NCBI GenBank assembly: GCA_038093975.1
Contig: JBBPTG010000109.1
Location: 1-64,000, forward strand
From: Chalciporus piperatus
Lineage: Eukaryota; Basidiomycota; Agaricomycetes; Boletales; Boletaceae
Length of the DNA stretch: 64,000 nucleotides
Reading direction: 5' to 3'
The position numbers were made by a program, and so were the translations under genes. Positions 22,430 through 36,267 of this stretch are shown in pieces. The first letter of the stretch is position 1. The number at the start of each line of letters is the position of its first letter. The notes under the pieces are model-generated. The model saw only the letters and a program-made list of their open reading frames with translations, ran no database searches and was not told the DNA's origin.

Positions 22430-25185
22430 TTTACCGAAGGAACTGAATGACGCCGGATGGCAAGATGAAATGGAGTGTGTGGGAGAATGAAATTGACTTC
22501 GTCGCATGGAACGGCGGCCCCATTTTCTATGAGAAGAGTCGCGAGTTGTGTACCATAGTCAGGATCATCATGGGATGCTGCTGCTATGAGCGGTGGCACT
22601 CAGTGTAATGACCCTGATACCTTGAAGGTACCACAAGCATTGGGATCAAACCCGTGTCTGAGCAGGAGCTCGACGACAGACGGGTTGCCGTACCGTGCAG
22701 CATATGCAAGGGGGTTATCATTGACGTCTCGGGAAGGATGAATGCGTAGGTACGTATCTAATATCATTGTGTTTCCGAATCACTTGATGATGGTGAATGC
22801 GATATGGTCAACTTAAAAATCGCTCGGGAAGCACTCGAGGAGTGAAGAAAGGGTATGACTATTGGGTGGTATGCCATTGAAAGCATCATGGTAGGCCAGC
22901 ATCTGGCCCTGAAAGTAGTCAAACTGCCGTATTAGCCTGAGATGGAGGTCGCCGGGACCGTGACACTGGTTGAGGTAAGAAAGACCGGTGTCGAGTGCAT
23001 ACACACTCAGGCGATCTGTGTATCCGTTTGCGTTTGGGGACATAAGATTCTGGACGTGAAAAATGAGGGAACAGATGGACACAGATGCGATTTCGACGGA
23101 TACGGAGGCTGGTTCGATAAAGTAGGCGGGGTTTACACGGGTTTCTGATGTCAAGTACTCCTGGTGAATCCAATGATAGGTAAAAATTATTGCTCTTTTT
23201 TCATCTGCATTAATCATACCTTGAGACTATGGTGCACTAAGCAAATCTCAGGCTCATTGTTGGCATCGACTTGAAGTTGTATGAGACTACCACAAGCAAT
23301 CTCGATTTGCCCCGTGGACGGCATATGGCGAGCATCCCATGTTGGTTCGTCCTCTTGAAAGTCAATGGCCAGAACCTCAGCAAGCTCCAAGAAACCAAAT
23401 GGTGTGTGCATGGTGATCCACCGCAGAGCTCTCTGGGCGATGCGGCGTCCAAACTCGTTGTTATCGATGACCGCCAAATCCCGAGCAAAAATTGCATCCA
23501 ATGTTGCTGGGTTTGTACAGAGTACCTCGTCAATGTCGAGCTCGGTAATACATTCACCAAGCCTTTCGAGCTGGTGCTCAACCCACCGGAACCTGTCCGA
23601 ATGGGTCAGAACAGCCAAAGTGACATGAAAAGTGATAAAAACTTGAAGGCCTTACATTCCAGCGGCTTTCTCCACAAGGGTATCACGGATGTGATCCCTG
23701 AGCTGACAAGGATGGCACTGGATCCCCGGGTCACCGCCTATCTTTTTTGTGACGCAGAGGAGAATGTCCGCATTTACTTCTTCGAGCCGATCAGCTAAGG
23801 ACAATGATGGCAAGGAACGATGGTTCGGCTCGTCACAAACAGTCGGCAGTCACTCTCGTTGATCAGAGTCTGCAAAGTGTGGAGAAGCAAGGGAAAGTTT
23901 GCACAGTCTTCCAGGCCATCGACGACAATTATGGGATTGTTATGTTGTGCTGCAGCGCGCTTGACAAGGCTAGAGAGTATGGTCAGATCCAATGGCCGTC
24001 CAGCACCCCGCTCCTTGCGCTGACGCAGGTCGGAGAAGGAGCTAAGCCAATCACGATCATGACCAATCTGCCTGAGCAGTTGCGTAATCAAAGAGAGTAG
24101 CACGTCGTTGGCTCCCACAGAATCCATCCCATCGGGATCACAGTAGAAATACGCAAGTGCATCTGCTGCGGCTGGGGTGATCGAGGAGATATCCTCGATG
24201 ACTGTTGATCTGCACAAGATGACGCGAGGTTCTACATCGACATGGAAGAGCACGTACACTAAAATGGATTTTCCGGTCCCAGCTATTATCGAAAGAGGGA
24301 TGAACTTGGAATCGGACTTGACCAATTTGCGAGATCCTCACCACTACCGTGCAACCAGAAAAACCTGGAGCTTGACGTTGGCTTCCGCCACTCCGTATAC
24401 AGTTCCTCTCTTAGCAACCATCTGGATGTCTCTGGGTGTCTTTTTGAAAGCATATATTCTTGTTTCGTTTCATGGTTGACACTGCTGAGCCATTCTAGCA
24501 ACTCCTCTGTAAAAGGACGATTCAATAATGACATGTAGGCTCGAGATGTTTTTACGCGGTCCACTCACTTCTCTGCTGATGTTGAATCATATTTCTACGT
24601 GATGGATTAGACAACGTTGCACATAGTAGTAACCAAGTTATAATCCACTCACGCGGTATCCATTGCTTGAATGTCTGCAAAGTGCGGCATGTAGACTTCA
24701 AACCTTTGTATAGCCTCGCCTACTCTTCCCAGCTTTTTCTTAGCACGAAATGGCCGGGTAGCTCGGTTGAACTGCTTGGTCCAGAAGCCATCATGACGAA
24801 GTTCGTTGTGTTTCTTTAACCAAGTCAGTAGGTCGTCCAACTCCCTCCGGCACTTCGCTGGACCACCATGTTTGTTTTCCCATTCAGAGATTAGAGCTTG
24901 GAGCTGCTCGGAACGTGACGAAGGCTGGGTATTTTTTATAGCAGCGTCCAGTGCAGATGCGGCTGATATCATCCATTGGATTTTAAGAGCGAGGTTGTCG
25001 CAAGCTTCTTTGTGATCGCGGAAGACCGAGCCATATTCCTGGAGAGCGACAATGACTTGTGCACCCAGCTGGACTCGACGTATCTTGTAACTTGTCCAGC
25101 GTCCAGCGAAGGACCCATACCGAGCCAAGGGCCTGCCAGTAATAGTCGGAGATAGTAATCTATCTGGAGCTATCTGGTCTATCAA
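22430..25185 (-). pseudogene. 5' part of NACHT-ankyrin (NLR-type) gene
   Basis: Blocks in order on the minus strand: a helical N-terminal domain (24649-25185; MISAASALDAAIKNTQPSSR), then LSSVNHETKQEYMLSKRHPE, then a Walker A formed across an intron (WLHGS|AGTGKS, intron roughly 24290-24345). The rest of a NACHT module follows (FVTSR sensor-like end), then a frameshift near 23800-23825, a winged-helix-like region (FLELAEVLAIDFQEDEPTW) and ankyrin repeats up to the transposon. Introns at about 23618-23680 and 23159-23217 splice in frame. Stops interrupt the ankyrin part (TAA near 22815, TGA near 22780 and 22605), each explainable by C-to-T change. NLR-type proteins act in fungal nonself recognition and cell death. 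This copy is dead. The first exon, upstream of 25185, is not resolved. Confidence 0.75.
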
Positions 25186-25502
25186 AGCTGACGACTCACG
25201 AGCTCTTACTCACTTTCGCTTTGCGCGTTGTGAGCGGCACCAAGCTGTGGTGGCAGGGGTCCTAGATGTATGCGGTTCAAAGGAACTCAACAACTTGAAG
25301 GTGTCCCGGTCCGTGGACAGTTCTTCGTGGAATTGAAGAACAAGGGGAGCCTCGAAGTTGGAGGCTGATGCTTGGCTGATGCACTGATGGTGGAATCTCG
25401 AAGACTCTTCTGTTACAACAACAAAGCTTACTACAAGTTTGAACAAATGACAATCGAATCAGAGATCGTCACGCCCACGCACGACTCAGTTGACTAGTAA
25501 CC

Positions 25503-28500
25503 TTACGCCCACATCGCCTTGAACTTCTCATCAAACTCCTCCAACGCGCCATTCACCACTTCGAGCACCTTCCAATCCCTCCCCAACACCCAACTCGGCT
25601 TCGTGCGACCCACGACACCCACCCCCGCTTCCCGCTTCCCCTTGCCGTCTTCATCCTCGACGTCATCCTTCTCCGTAGGATCCACAAACCCGCTATCCAA
25701 GCCCTCCGAACCATCGGGTACGTCCCCCTCCTCAACGACAGCATCTCTCTCCCGCGTGATCAACTGCTCTAACACGCCCCGGATAGTCATCAACGTCATA
25801 TCAAACTCCTGAAGAGCGTACCAGACGTCTCCGCGCCGGATCGCGTTGGCCTTGCTCAATGGTTGCACCTGCCCATGCGTGTAGAAGTCGAGCAAGTACG
25901 CGTTCAGCGCAAACTGCGTGTCCGAGACCTTCGAGGATATATTGAAAATGTGCGCAAAGGATGGAATGGCGTATTCATTGAGGTTGAGACCACGTCGTGC
26001 AGTTCGTGCGAGATGGGCTACGCTCTCGAAATGGTCGTCATGTCCTGAGTTGGCAACGAAGAGCGAGCGAGCGACGACTGACAACGCGGTCTCTTGCAAC
26101 CATGTGCCGAAAAGAGAATTGCGCTGCTCTGGGTTCCCAGAAACATCGGTATCGCTCAGCGGAAGGAACGTGTCTGGCTCCAGCTCTGCACTGCGCTGTG
26201 AGACGTAGGTAAGTGCATAACCAGTAAAGATGCGCAGTGTTTCGTCCTCGTGCTCCTTGAGGACCCGTCGTGCAACTTTGGAGAGGGGAGGAAGAACGAC
26301 CATCGATGCAGACTTCTTGATTATCTCTGCTGTATTCTCGTCTTTGAGGTAAGAACTCGGTAGATACCGTCTCCCGAAAAGGTGGCTCATGAGTAGGATG
26401 AAGTCCCGCTTGGCCTCGATGAAACTGGGTTGTGAACAGATGCGGTGAAGGACACCATTCCTGAGCAAAGCGACGAGTGCAAAGTTACTCGGTTCGGTGT
26501 AGTACAACTGAGACGCAATACCAAAGAGGTTGAACGGCCGTCCTTTTTCGTCGAGCAGTCGAGCACGTCGTAGATAATCAATGCTGAACTGAAGGTGATG
26601 CAAAAGCTGATGTTTTCCTTCCTGTGATTCGAAGCCGACTTGCGGAAGACGGAACAATCTCTGGACAGCGTTCACGGCAACAGGTGCGCATCCAGAACCC
26701 TCGAGAAGGTTGAAGAGACGCAGGATCAACGTTGAAGTTACTGGGAAGTTGGCGCCGAGCGAGGGGAGTTTGGACAAGGTCAATCTCTGTACCCGATCCA
26801 TGGGGAGCCCATAGAAGACAACCTTCCCAAGAAGGTCGTATCCTCGTCTTCCAGCACGACCCGCGCATTGACGGTACTTATAATTACCATGAGCTTCGCG
26901 CGACATTGAAACGCCTATTAGTTGCAACGTACCATGAGCGCTGTCAAGAATGGCGAATCTCCGCAGAAGACCGATGTCTTCGTAGGAGCATTGATACCGA
27001 GTGCGAGCGTGCCTGAGTAAAAAAAACACGCATCGATTTTGCTCACTTAAGCACATGAGGGTGTTCTTACCTGTTGCGAACATGACACGAACGAATCCCC
27101 GGCGAAACAGACTAACGAAATCTCAGTCATACAGATGCGAACCCGAAAGGTCAAATGTCCTCACCTCTCAATGATCGTCCGATAGCGCCTATTCATTCCA
27201 GAATGATGAACCGCAATCCCACGTCGAAGGCATAACAGTGCCCACTCCGGCGTCGACGTCCACTCCAACTGCGCCAGATCCTCGTCGAGCATGCTAGGCG
27301 TGTATGATGTATGCTGCCCAGCGAACGAAAAGTTCGGGTGTGGTGCCTTGGGGTCAAACGAAGCCTGCCACTCTACGATCTCCGTAGGCAGTTCATCTGG
27401 GCCCGCCTTGTTTTTTGCCGCTCTGGCAGCCGCACGCTCGCGATCCTTCGCCCTCGATAACCATTCTTCATATTGTGCCAGTGTCCGCTGCCATTCCGGA
27501 CTGGAAGCCTTCCACTCTGTCTCTTTGGCGACTAACGCGAGACAAAGATCTTGTGCCATGATCTCGCAGTCCGTTCGATCGAAGGCGAAGAAGATCGCTG
27601 GCTGCAGATTCGTTCTGAGGAGTGGTTCGAGGACCGAATGTAAAGGAAAACTTACCAGATCTCCTTGGGCATGCAGGTCGCAGACCAAGTTGATCAGGTT
27701 CCGCCTAAACAGCATGCGATCCGGTTGTGCATTGATGATGTTGGTGGGAACCGTATTCAGCGAACCATCTTCGAGATGTGATATAACCCTATAAAGGGGC
27801 GTCTCCATGTTTCGTCGGTCGGACTCGGCGACCATGAGTGAAAGACATTCCTTGAGTGCAGCATCATATGCGATCGCGTCCTTTTGTTGCAAGAGCCTGT
27901 CAGAAGGGAAGAATGTCAACGGATCGAGCTTTTCCAATGTCGGCGGTGGCAGCTCTCCGTGTTCCTTGAGCGCACGATACAACGTCAGCGTATCCGAGGC
28001 CTCTAGAGCGAGGTCAGATGGGATAGATTTGGGGCCAAAGGCGAGCATGGCAATTGGGTGCAGGAATCGCATCCTTCCTGTAGATCTGTAAGATGCGATC
28101 GACTCGAACTGGTCGCCTGGTTCTTCGTAAACGTTGTAGAAGAACTTGCGAAGGTGGGAATATCGGTGAGGGTGGTACACAAATTTGTGCTGGAAACCGC
28201 CAGCTTTTTGGACGGTTTCAAGCCATGAGTTGAATTTCTCGGGAGCACCGACTGTCGCCGACAACCCACTGCACACGATTGAACAATTTAGAACAAGTCG
28301 AGCAAGATTGGTGGAATAACTGACATGATCGGGCAAGGAGCCAGCAGGAGGATTTGCTCCCATACAGAGCCGCCCTCCTGCTGTCCGATCGTATGGATCT
28401 CATCAAGAATGATGCTGCGAGGAGCATCAGTAACTCGGATGGTGTAGCAGGAAGAGGCTTACTATTTCACTCGAGGAGTCCATAACTTCGCCAATGGAGG

Positions 28501-31500
28501 CGAAAGCATCATGATCGCCAAGACCTCTGGGACAGTCACGAGAATCTGGCAGTTCTGTGGATCGTGAATTCGATAATCGCGTGTATGGATTGCCCAGCAA
28601 CTCCCTATATCCATTGCTCGTCAATGTCGATTTCCGCATAGTACACAGAGGGAAACTCACGTCCATTCAGCTCCTTACTGAATCGAGCGTATATTTCGGC
28701 AGCAACCTGGGAAACGAGCGCTTTTGTAGGGGCGACGTAGACGATCACGCCATCGTCCGATCCCCTCAAGATCTTCTCCATTGCGTAATACGATATGAAC
28801 GTTTTCCCTGCACTGGTTGGAGCTTTGAACATATGCATCAGCACATCCCATATGCATGCGAGTCTGAGTGTCACGTACCGACAACAAGAAGTGACGTGTT
28901 GCGGTCAATAGCGTCAAGGACCTCTCTTTGCCAAGCATCCGGCTTGAAAGAAACCCGAGGGTCTGCTTGACTGTCCATACTGCGATCCATGAACTCCCCA
29001 AAAAGCCGCAATTGCCACTCAATAGGATGCTCCTGGATTCGCATGAAATCGTAGAGTGATTCCTGCGTCTTCGACTTGACAAGCTTAATGAATCGGAACG
29101 TCATGGGGCGATCCTCTTGGGATGATGGAAGGATGAGCGAGTCGGCATACATCGAGAAGCCAAGTACGTTCAAAATGTCTTTGAGACATTTGCGAATCTC
29201 GCTCGTCGAGTAATTAAACTCGATGATGTCCTTGACGGCGCGCATCATCGACATGCAGTTCTTGTCTCGAACTGTACTCGACTCTCGTTCGGGGTTCGAG
29301 ATCCAATGTTGGAAGAGGCGGTGCAAACGATACAATGCGAGTTCAGTCGCAACGATAGGCTCGTTGGATCTGGGATTCCGTTTCATGTCCGAGAGAGACT
29401 TTTCGAGAGACGACTGGGACGTTTCTGCGTCCAGATCGCGAATGCGCTCAGTCAACCACGCAACAGACTCGGTGAGCTGCTTCTGGGCCTTCTGAGCAAG
29501 ATTTTGTTCACGGATGGCTGTGGCTTTGGATTGCTTCTGGGGACCCTTGGTAGAAGCACCGGCCCGTGAATAGCTTTGCTTTGGTGGCTAATTGGTGATC
29601 AGCCATATATTCAACACCAATTCGAATGCGATTACCTTGACTGTGTCTCGGTTCGACGTACCGACTGGTGGAATCTTGATCTGATGAAGCGCTGCCCCCG
29701 ATGCGCCCGTCAAGGTGGCAGCCTGATCGTGCAACGTCTTCATGAAACGTTGGTCGGCTCGTAGTCTCTTCTTTCGTTGCCATTCCGTTGTGACCGCGGG
29801 TGTCTCTCCTCCGAGGTGCTTCGGTAGAATGGCCTTTTTGTGATTGTGCCAGTGTCGAGTATCGTTGAAGAGGGTGCCGTCATCGAAATAACCCGTGCTA
29901 CGGATTTCGGGAGAAGATTGGGGCACACCAGACTCTTCTTCTTCTTTGCTGTTGGTGTCCCATTCAGATCCTTCGTCCGTATCAACTCCTTCTTCTTCAC
30001 TGTTGGTGTCCCATTCATCTGCATCGGATCCTTCGGCCGTAGCAACTCCTTCGTCTTCTTCGTCTCCGTGGATGTCACGGGCGTCAAATACACTCTCCAG
30101 GCTACGAAGGGGAGCGAGTTCTTGATCGAAGATATTGTTACTGAAAGGGAGAAGTCCGAGCACACCCTCTGCGGGCGAAGCGTCCGGACGAGGGAGGAAC
30201 TCAGATGCGAATTGCGAAAAGGCAGACATTGGGACAGCGAAGGCAGAGAGATTAACCTGAACTAGTTTTGCGGTAGGCTCCCCGAGTATATCTTGCAACG
30301 ACAACGTGGTATTCTCCGCCAAGAAGCGAAGAAGCGCGATGAACACTCTAGCGTCGACGTCAATGGTTGTGTTCAATGAAGTGGTGACTGTGTCTATAGC
30401 CATGAGGGCTTTCGGGATAAAGACAGAAGCAAGTTGAGTTCTGAATTTGGGGCGCATAGGTTCCAATCTCCGGGCACGGTCTTGTGCGGAGATACGGGGA
30501 AGTAGAATCAGATGAATGAGAAATGAAAAAAGGAGCACTTTGTCACGATCACTTGAAAATTTTGTGGCTGCTGCCACTTTTCTAGAAAGATCTCCGGTTG
30601 CGAAGTCTTGTAGTGTCGGAAGAGTGGTTGTGGATGGTGGAAGGAGGGCAACGGCCATGGATTTCTCTGCGAGAGTCTGGAATGCTATGGTACATGCATC
30701 GCGGACAAAGGTAGGAATGAAATCAATCGCCCGACGTGATTTTGACTCATAGACGAAGGAAAGCACCTGTAGAGTAAGCAGTCTGAGAAAACACTCGTTA
30801 TGACCGTACGACAAAACTTGCCTTCGAGTCGCGAAACTCGGCGCCTCGCAATAGCGCAAGCGCCAGACCACTCGTGAGCAGCTCGAACAGGAAAACACGG
30901 TGGCATAGCTGACGTTGACTAACATAAGAGTCTTTTGAAACCTGTCCATCGGCGTCCTCGTTGACCATGGCAAACATGGGCTAGATGAAATGAGTGAGAT
31001 GAAGACTATACAATTAAAACACGATGCTACCTTTCGCACAAGCTGATATTCTATCCAATTTGGATCCCAGAGACCTTTAAACACATACACAGAGACTTTG
31101 GGGATTTTGAGTAGATGGTTGAAAAGAAGCCTTCGGGCAAGGGATCTGGATGCTTCTTCGAAGCTGCTCGCGCCAGTTTTCAGTGCGATATGGCGGTTTT
31201 CTAGTAACCCTTCAGATGCAGTTCTTCTGGTTGCTCGAAACTCACCATCCCAGAAGACGACATCAAACTCCGCTGAACGCTTAAGAAATTCGCCCAGGGT
31301 ACGCTCAAGGATATGAAACGCATGAAGGATCTGGAAGGAAGGGTCTGGTTCCGAGGTCACCCACGAAGCTCTTCGAGAGTCATGCTTTCATTACTTACCA
31401 CCTTCCTTGGCCAACGCTAGCAATGGATCATCGATAACAAGTTGGAGGAGTGAATGCCCTAGAAGAAAACGCGAAAAAGATTAGTAGAACGCAGCGAAGC

Positions 31501-31705
31501 ATGTTCGCGACAGTATACCGTCGATGATGAATGGCTCGGTTCCAGCATAATCGCCAAGTAAATCCATCCACCTGGCGCGCCTGCTGGCAGCGTGCCATTC
31601 AGCACCGATCCACTTCAATGCATCTGGGATCGATAACAGGCTGATGGGGTCGCTCGCAGGTGCATTAATGTGGTGGCTATCGATCTCAAACTCTTCTAAA
31701 TCCAT
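25503..31705 (-). CDS. DDX60-like Ski2-family DExH-box RNA helicase
   Basis: A long multi-exon gene of roughly 1,800-1,900 residues. Exon 1 is 31519-31705 ([19 protein letters not shown]...EPFIIDG) and splices into [19 protein letters not shown] and then [13 protein letters not shown]. The N-terminal half (29588-31360) has an acidic insert ([10 protein letters not shown]). Helicase motif I is APTSAGKT (about 28840), motif II DEIH (about 28400), the GLSATVG motif III is near 28255, a VMFATG / [13 protein letters not shown] block is at 26933-27120 and motif VI is [12 protein letters not shown] in the last exon (25503-26876). DDX60 is an antiviral RNA-sensing helicase in animals; fungal relatives are uncharacterised. 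The splice between the exon ending near 27160 and the one starting near 27125 did not join in frame in my reading. Confidence 0.85.
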
Positions 31706-32535
31706 CGTGCGGATAGACAGGGATCAGTGGGGTTTGAGAGATGGTGGCTGTTTGAAAAGAACCCTAAGACCGCACTTCGAGTGAGTTGCCACAAGCAGAT
31801 GAATGGACTGGCCCGTGCGCCACCCCACTATCACCTCCACTGGGACCTACTGGGACTCATAATCCAGTGATCTGGAGCAGCAGGAATAATGCACGCCACG
31901 CACCTTGCGTTCATGCTGCGACAACTGTGCGCGAACGAGAAGTCGTAAGCTGTCGTACAGTACCGTGGCTTCTCAGCCGCTTGACACTGCGGCTTGCCGT
32001 CGCAGAGGTCACCATCTTTCTTCGACGCTCGGACGAGTCGCGGCGGCGCGTGCAAAGTACCTGACGTGGCTACTTATACAACCAATCTGGCACATCCTCG
32101 GGTAAGTACTGAAGGGTACCAGTTAATCAAGAACTTCCACAGCGACTTGGACTGACAGCCTGAAGTTCAAACAGCCCGCTACTATAGATATATACCATCT
32201 GAGTCTCCTTCAGTCTCGCGGTCTGAGAGCGGTCACCGTTCCCCAGCAACCTTCCTTGAAAACAACCCGGCGCTTCACGTTTCCATCCATGCCTCCTACT
32301 CTAATCCCATGTTCGGACCGTACTCCATCTGATTCTCCAAGCTTAGAACGACGTTCAAAATTTCAAGCGGGACGTTAGAGTTGTCAACGAGAGCAAGACG
32401 TCCGCCAGGATGTCCTGGGCAAATTCGCTCAAGTTCGGATTGGTTCGGTCCGATCGGACCGGACTGTGCTATCTGAAGCATGATTTGAGATGTGGGGAAC
32501 GGAGTCCCGAACGTTCTTCTTCAATTTCCCCCACC
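31706..32535. other. Divergent promoter region, no gene seen
   Basis: Lies between the start codons of the helicase and the aldo-keto reductase. A TATA-like ATAGATATATA occurs near 32186-32196 on the plus strand. Confidence 0.4.
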
Positions 32536-33928
32536 ATGGCCTCCAACCTCATCACGCTCAACAACAAACAGACTATTCCTGCCATTGGTCTTGGTGAGTA
32601 TACTCGCGATGAACCAGAGGATTGTTTCCTGAAGCCGTGGGATCGTAGGTACCTGGCAATCAAAACCCAACGAGGTTTCTCGTGCCGTCGAAGCAGCTCT
32701 CCGCGCTGGTTACAGACACATCGACTGCGCTTGGTGGGTAATGAGTTGTCCCTCGATCTCCTGCTCAGTTAACCGTCGATGATTTTTTACCTGGACAGGG
32801 CGTATGGAAACGAAAAGGAAGTTGGTGAGGGCCTGAGAGCATCCGGTGTTCCCAGATCCGAAGTATACGTAGGCAATCCGTGTCTGCCTGCCACGCTTGA
32901 GATCGCTAATATGTGCCGCAGATCACCAGCAAGCTGTGGTGCACATACCACAGTCGGGTTGAAGAGTGTCTGGATCAGACGCTCGCCAATCTCGGAACTG
33001 ATTACCTTGATCGTGCGTGTCGTTCATATTTCCTACACCTTTAGCCAAGATTGGCATACTGATTGGTGCTAAGTGTATTTGATTCACTGGCCCGTGGCCT
33101 TGAACCCTAACGGGAACCACCCCGTTTTCCCGACGCGTCCCAACGGGAATCGTGACGTTGATGAAACTAGGGATCTCAGGGATACTTGGAAGGACATGGA
33201 AGCAGTGGCCAAGAACGGTCAGCTTAACAATGTGTTTGTCGTGGTACTGCATCAGTGCCTAATAAGCATCCGTTAGGCAAAGTGAGGTCAATCGGTGTTT
33301 CGAACGTTTCGGAGAAGGTCCTCGAGCAGATTCTCCCCACGGCGGAGATTGTCCCAGCTGTTAATCAGGTATGTCTCTTAACTGGGTTCCGATCCGTTCA
33401 ATTTCAAACACACTCCGGAAGCTTGAGCTCCATCTTTACAACCCTCAACTCGAGCTCCTGGATTACTTGAAATCGAAGGGCATCGTTGCTCAGGCGTACT
33501 CGCCGCTCGGGTCAACAAACTCTCCACTGTTGACCGATGAAGTGGCCACCGAGATTGCAAACAAGTACGGTCTGAAGACTGCCGACGTTTTATTGGGCTA
33601 TCTTCGTACGTTTCTCCTAAACTAACTTGCATGCATTACAATGATCCGATCATTTCAAAGTCGCCAAGGGCATGGTCGTATTGCCCAAATCGGTTACCCC
33701 CGCTCGCATTGAATCAAACTTGACGGGCGCACTCGCTGCCTACAGTAAATTGACCCCCGAAGACGTGGCCACACTTGATGGTGTGGCAGCCGGTGGAAAA
33801 CAGAAGCGGCTGATTATGCCTGCCTGGGGTAAGTGAAATCCTGTGATCTACATCGGTGGCCTGCTGATTCCTGGTTAGGTGTTGACCTTGGCTTCGACAA
33901 CTGGCCTCTCCCCAACCTCAACAAGTAA
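32536..33928 (+). CDS. Aldo-keto reductase
   Basis: Nine exons splice in frame: 32536-32593, 32649-32733, 32799-32868, 32922-33012, 33074-33217, 33277-33368, 33422-33605, 33661-33828 and 33879-33928, giving 313 residues, typical of AKRs. The catalytic tetrad is visible as Asp and Tyr in [14 protein letters not shown], Lys in ITSKLW and His in LIHWPV. The NADP(H)-binding signature is [14 protein letters not shown]. These cytosolic enzymes reduce aldehydes and sugars with NADPH. It lies directly upstream of myo-inositol oxygenase on the same strand. Fungal D-glucuronate reductases are AKRs, so a role in converting the MIOX product to L-gulonate is a reasonable inference but unproven. Confidence 0.92.
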
Positions 33929-35040
33929 GAGTATCAACAATTCCTCGCTCACAGACTCGTTGGTGACGATAAACCAAGGCTGTGAGACATGTAACGCCGC
34001 TGTATTAAGAAATAAATTTTATTCGTATGAACGTGAGCAACTGAACACTGCCAGTGCGATGAACGAAAGATATCACTGTTATCGTGATTCAAAGCTCTTC
34101 ATCGATGTTCCGTGGTTCTGGTAATTTGGCCTGGCCGTTGACTCGGAACCGATTGCTCGCGGTCAATAATCCACTTACGCAACTTACGTTCACCGGCCTG
34201 CGACTCGGTGTGCAACTTTGAATTCCCGGTTTTCAGTTTACCCCCTATGGACGACCCAGGAACGATCGATGCCAACCTCGTCTCAGAAGAGAAAAACAAA
34301 AAGTCTGGTAGAAAATACGAGTGGTTTCAGTTGAAACACTGTCACGGCACCAGGAGCCCCACTGGCCCCCACGTCTCAAGATCATGAATGGATCCGAGCA
34401 GTGAGATGGCAGTCGGGGAACTCAGGGGTGGTTTCGTAACATAACGTGAGTACACGGTCTACGCACGTGTACCTTGGCGACGGCGTTCCTGCTGGGACCC
34501 TGGCGATGCAATTCAGACGAATTTCCACAAACGCCATTGGTTGATTGAACCTGAAGGACAAAAGTTTATTCTCTGGTGACTCGCGAATGCTAAAGGTCTC
34601 ATCACCGAGGGAACAAGGCCCATCAGCAGCCGTGATGAACACACCAACTGCGGTTGGCGAGCATCTGCGACGACGATGGCAAGCTCGGATACAGACAGTG
34701 TCAGACATTGTCTTTCTGAGCAGATTCAGCAGAAGCCGAAACACCAAGTCGGCGGTGCACTAACCAAGAATGGCGACTCCACGTGGTGACGCTTCACACG
34801 TGGCGGTGTTACCAAAAAGGGTCGCCCGACATGTGGAAGCAAACACCGCGAAAATGTGCAAGTCCCGGTATCAGATCTCTATCGACATGTCGTACATCCC
34901 TGAAGCCTTCAGATTGGTGGGGAGGTCTGATCTGCGATGGGAGTAAGTATAAAAACCCAGATGATTCAGAGTTCTACGATCAGCAGCGGCCTCTTCTCCT
35001 CAACGATATCTCTTCTACTTCTCTCTTGAGACTTGCATTA
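33929..35040. other. Intergenic, no gene seen
   Basis: 1.1 kb between the AKR and MIOX genes. The ORFs lack family features on either strand. The last 150 bp contain a TATA-like AGTATAAAAAC at about 34945, probably the MIOX promoter. Confidence 0.45.
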
Positions 35041-36267
35041 ATGCCTGCTTCGAAGTGTGATGGCAACGTTCTCGATGCGCTATCTGATGCCGTCGACCAA
35101 GGTGGGTTGAATTTTCTGCCCACTGCATTCAGTGGGGTTGACTGACATTGCCACGTGCGCTAGTGAACGTCCTCAAGGGCAAGGTCTGGAATGAGGACTC
35201 CGAGGTCGACGCGACGAAAGAGAAGAGCGCGTTCAGACAGTACGACAACGCTTGCGACCGCGTGAAGGCTTTCTATAAAGAGCAGCATGGTGAGGATGCT
35301 TGGCTCCCATCACTCGAATCATCTAACATGAGCTACCATCTCAGAGAAACAGACTGTCGAGTTTAACATCAGGGCGCGAGTCAACTTTAAAAGCTACAAG
35401 CGAGCCCGAATGGGCATATGGCAAGCTATGGAAATGCTCAACACGCTTGTCGACGACTCGGACCCCGATGTGAGTTGTTTCAAAAGGTGGCTTCCGTTCT
35501 ATAGTAAACTAACGCTATATACAGACCAATCTCTCGCAAATCGAACACCTTCTGCAAACCGCAGAGGCAATAAGGCGCGATGGCAAGCCAGATTGGATGC
35601 AGGTCGCCGGGCTTATTCATGACTTGGGCAAGCTCCTCTGCTTCTTCGACAGCGAAGGTCAATGGGATGTTGTCGGCGTAAGTATTCTCCCATATGAATC
35701 AGTGTGAGCGCTGACAGATTGATCTGCAGGACACATTCGTAGTCGGATGTGCTTACTCCGACAAGAATATATACCCAGAGACGTTCGCCGGGAATCCTGA
35801 CTTTGGTGACACTGTGTATTCGACCAAATACGGTATCTATGAGCCTCATTGTGGGCTTGACAACGTCATGATATCATGGGGCCATGACGAGGTGAGCTGT
35901 CATTCATTTAAGCGGCCTATCAGCGTTAACCCATTGTGACTATAAGTACCTTTACCACGTGGTCAAAGACCAGTGCAGCCTTCCCGAGGAAGCACTCGCG
36001 ATGATCCGGTATCACAGTTTCTACCCGTACGTATTAGGGGTATGCATCCTTCACTCTCTTGCCTGATTGGAGAATTACAGGTGGCATCGCGAAGGGGCGT
36101 ACGCGCATTTGGCAAATGAGAAAGATGCCAAGGCACTTGAGGCTGTGCGGGCCTTCAACCCATACGACCTCTATTCCAAGACCGACGAACCTATCAACGT
36201 CGAGAAACTACGCCCATACTACGAAGGCCTTATCGCCAGATTTTTCCCTGCCGAACTGGATTGGTGA
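35041..36267 (+). CDS. MIOX: myo-inositol oxygenase
   Basis: Seven exons splice in frame: 35041-35101, 35164-35289, 35345-35469, 35525-35677, 35730-35891, 35947-36026 and 36081-36267, giving 297 residues. The di-iron ligands are visible as the HD pair in [11 protein letters not shown], the His of SWGHDEYLYHVV and the His of RYHSFYPWH. The conserved [15 protein letters not shown] and C-terminal [10 protein letters not shown] blocks are also present. The enzyme oxidises myo-inositol to D-glucuronate with O2, the first committed step of inositol catabolism. The start was chosen for in-frame splicing and a normal length. The gene appears intact. Confidence 0.95.

Noticed and set aside
23271..23798. 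175-codon plus-strand ORF
   Set aside because: It is antisense to the NLR winged-helix region, whose minus-strand frame splices correctly and has family motifs.
34382..34763. Overlapping ORFs between AKR and MIOX
   Set aside because: Both strands are open at similar length, with no start context, splice sites or recognisable motifs.
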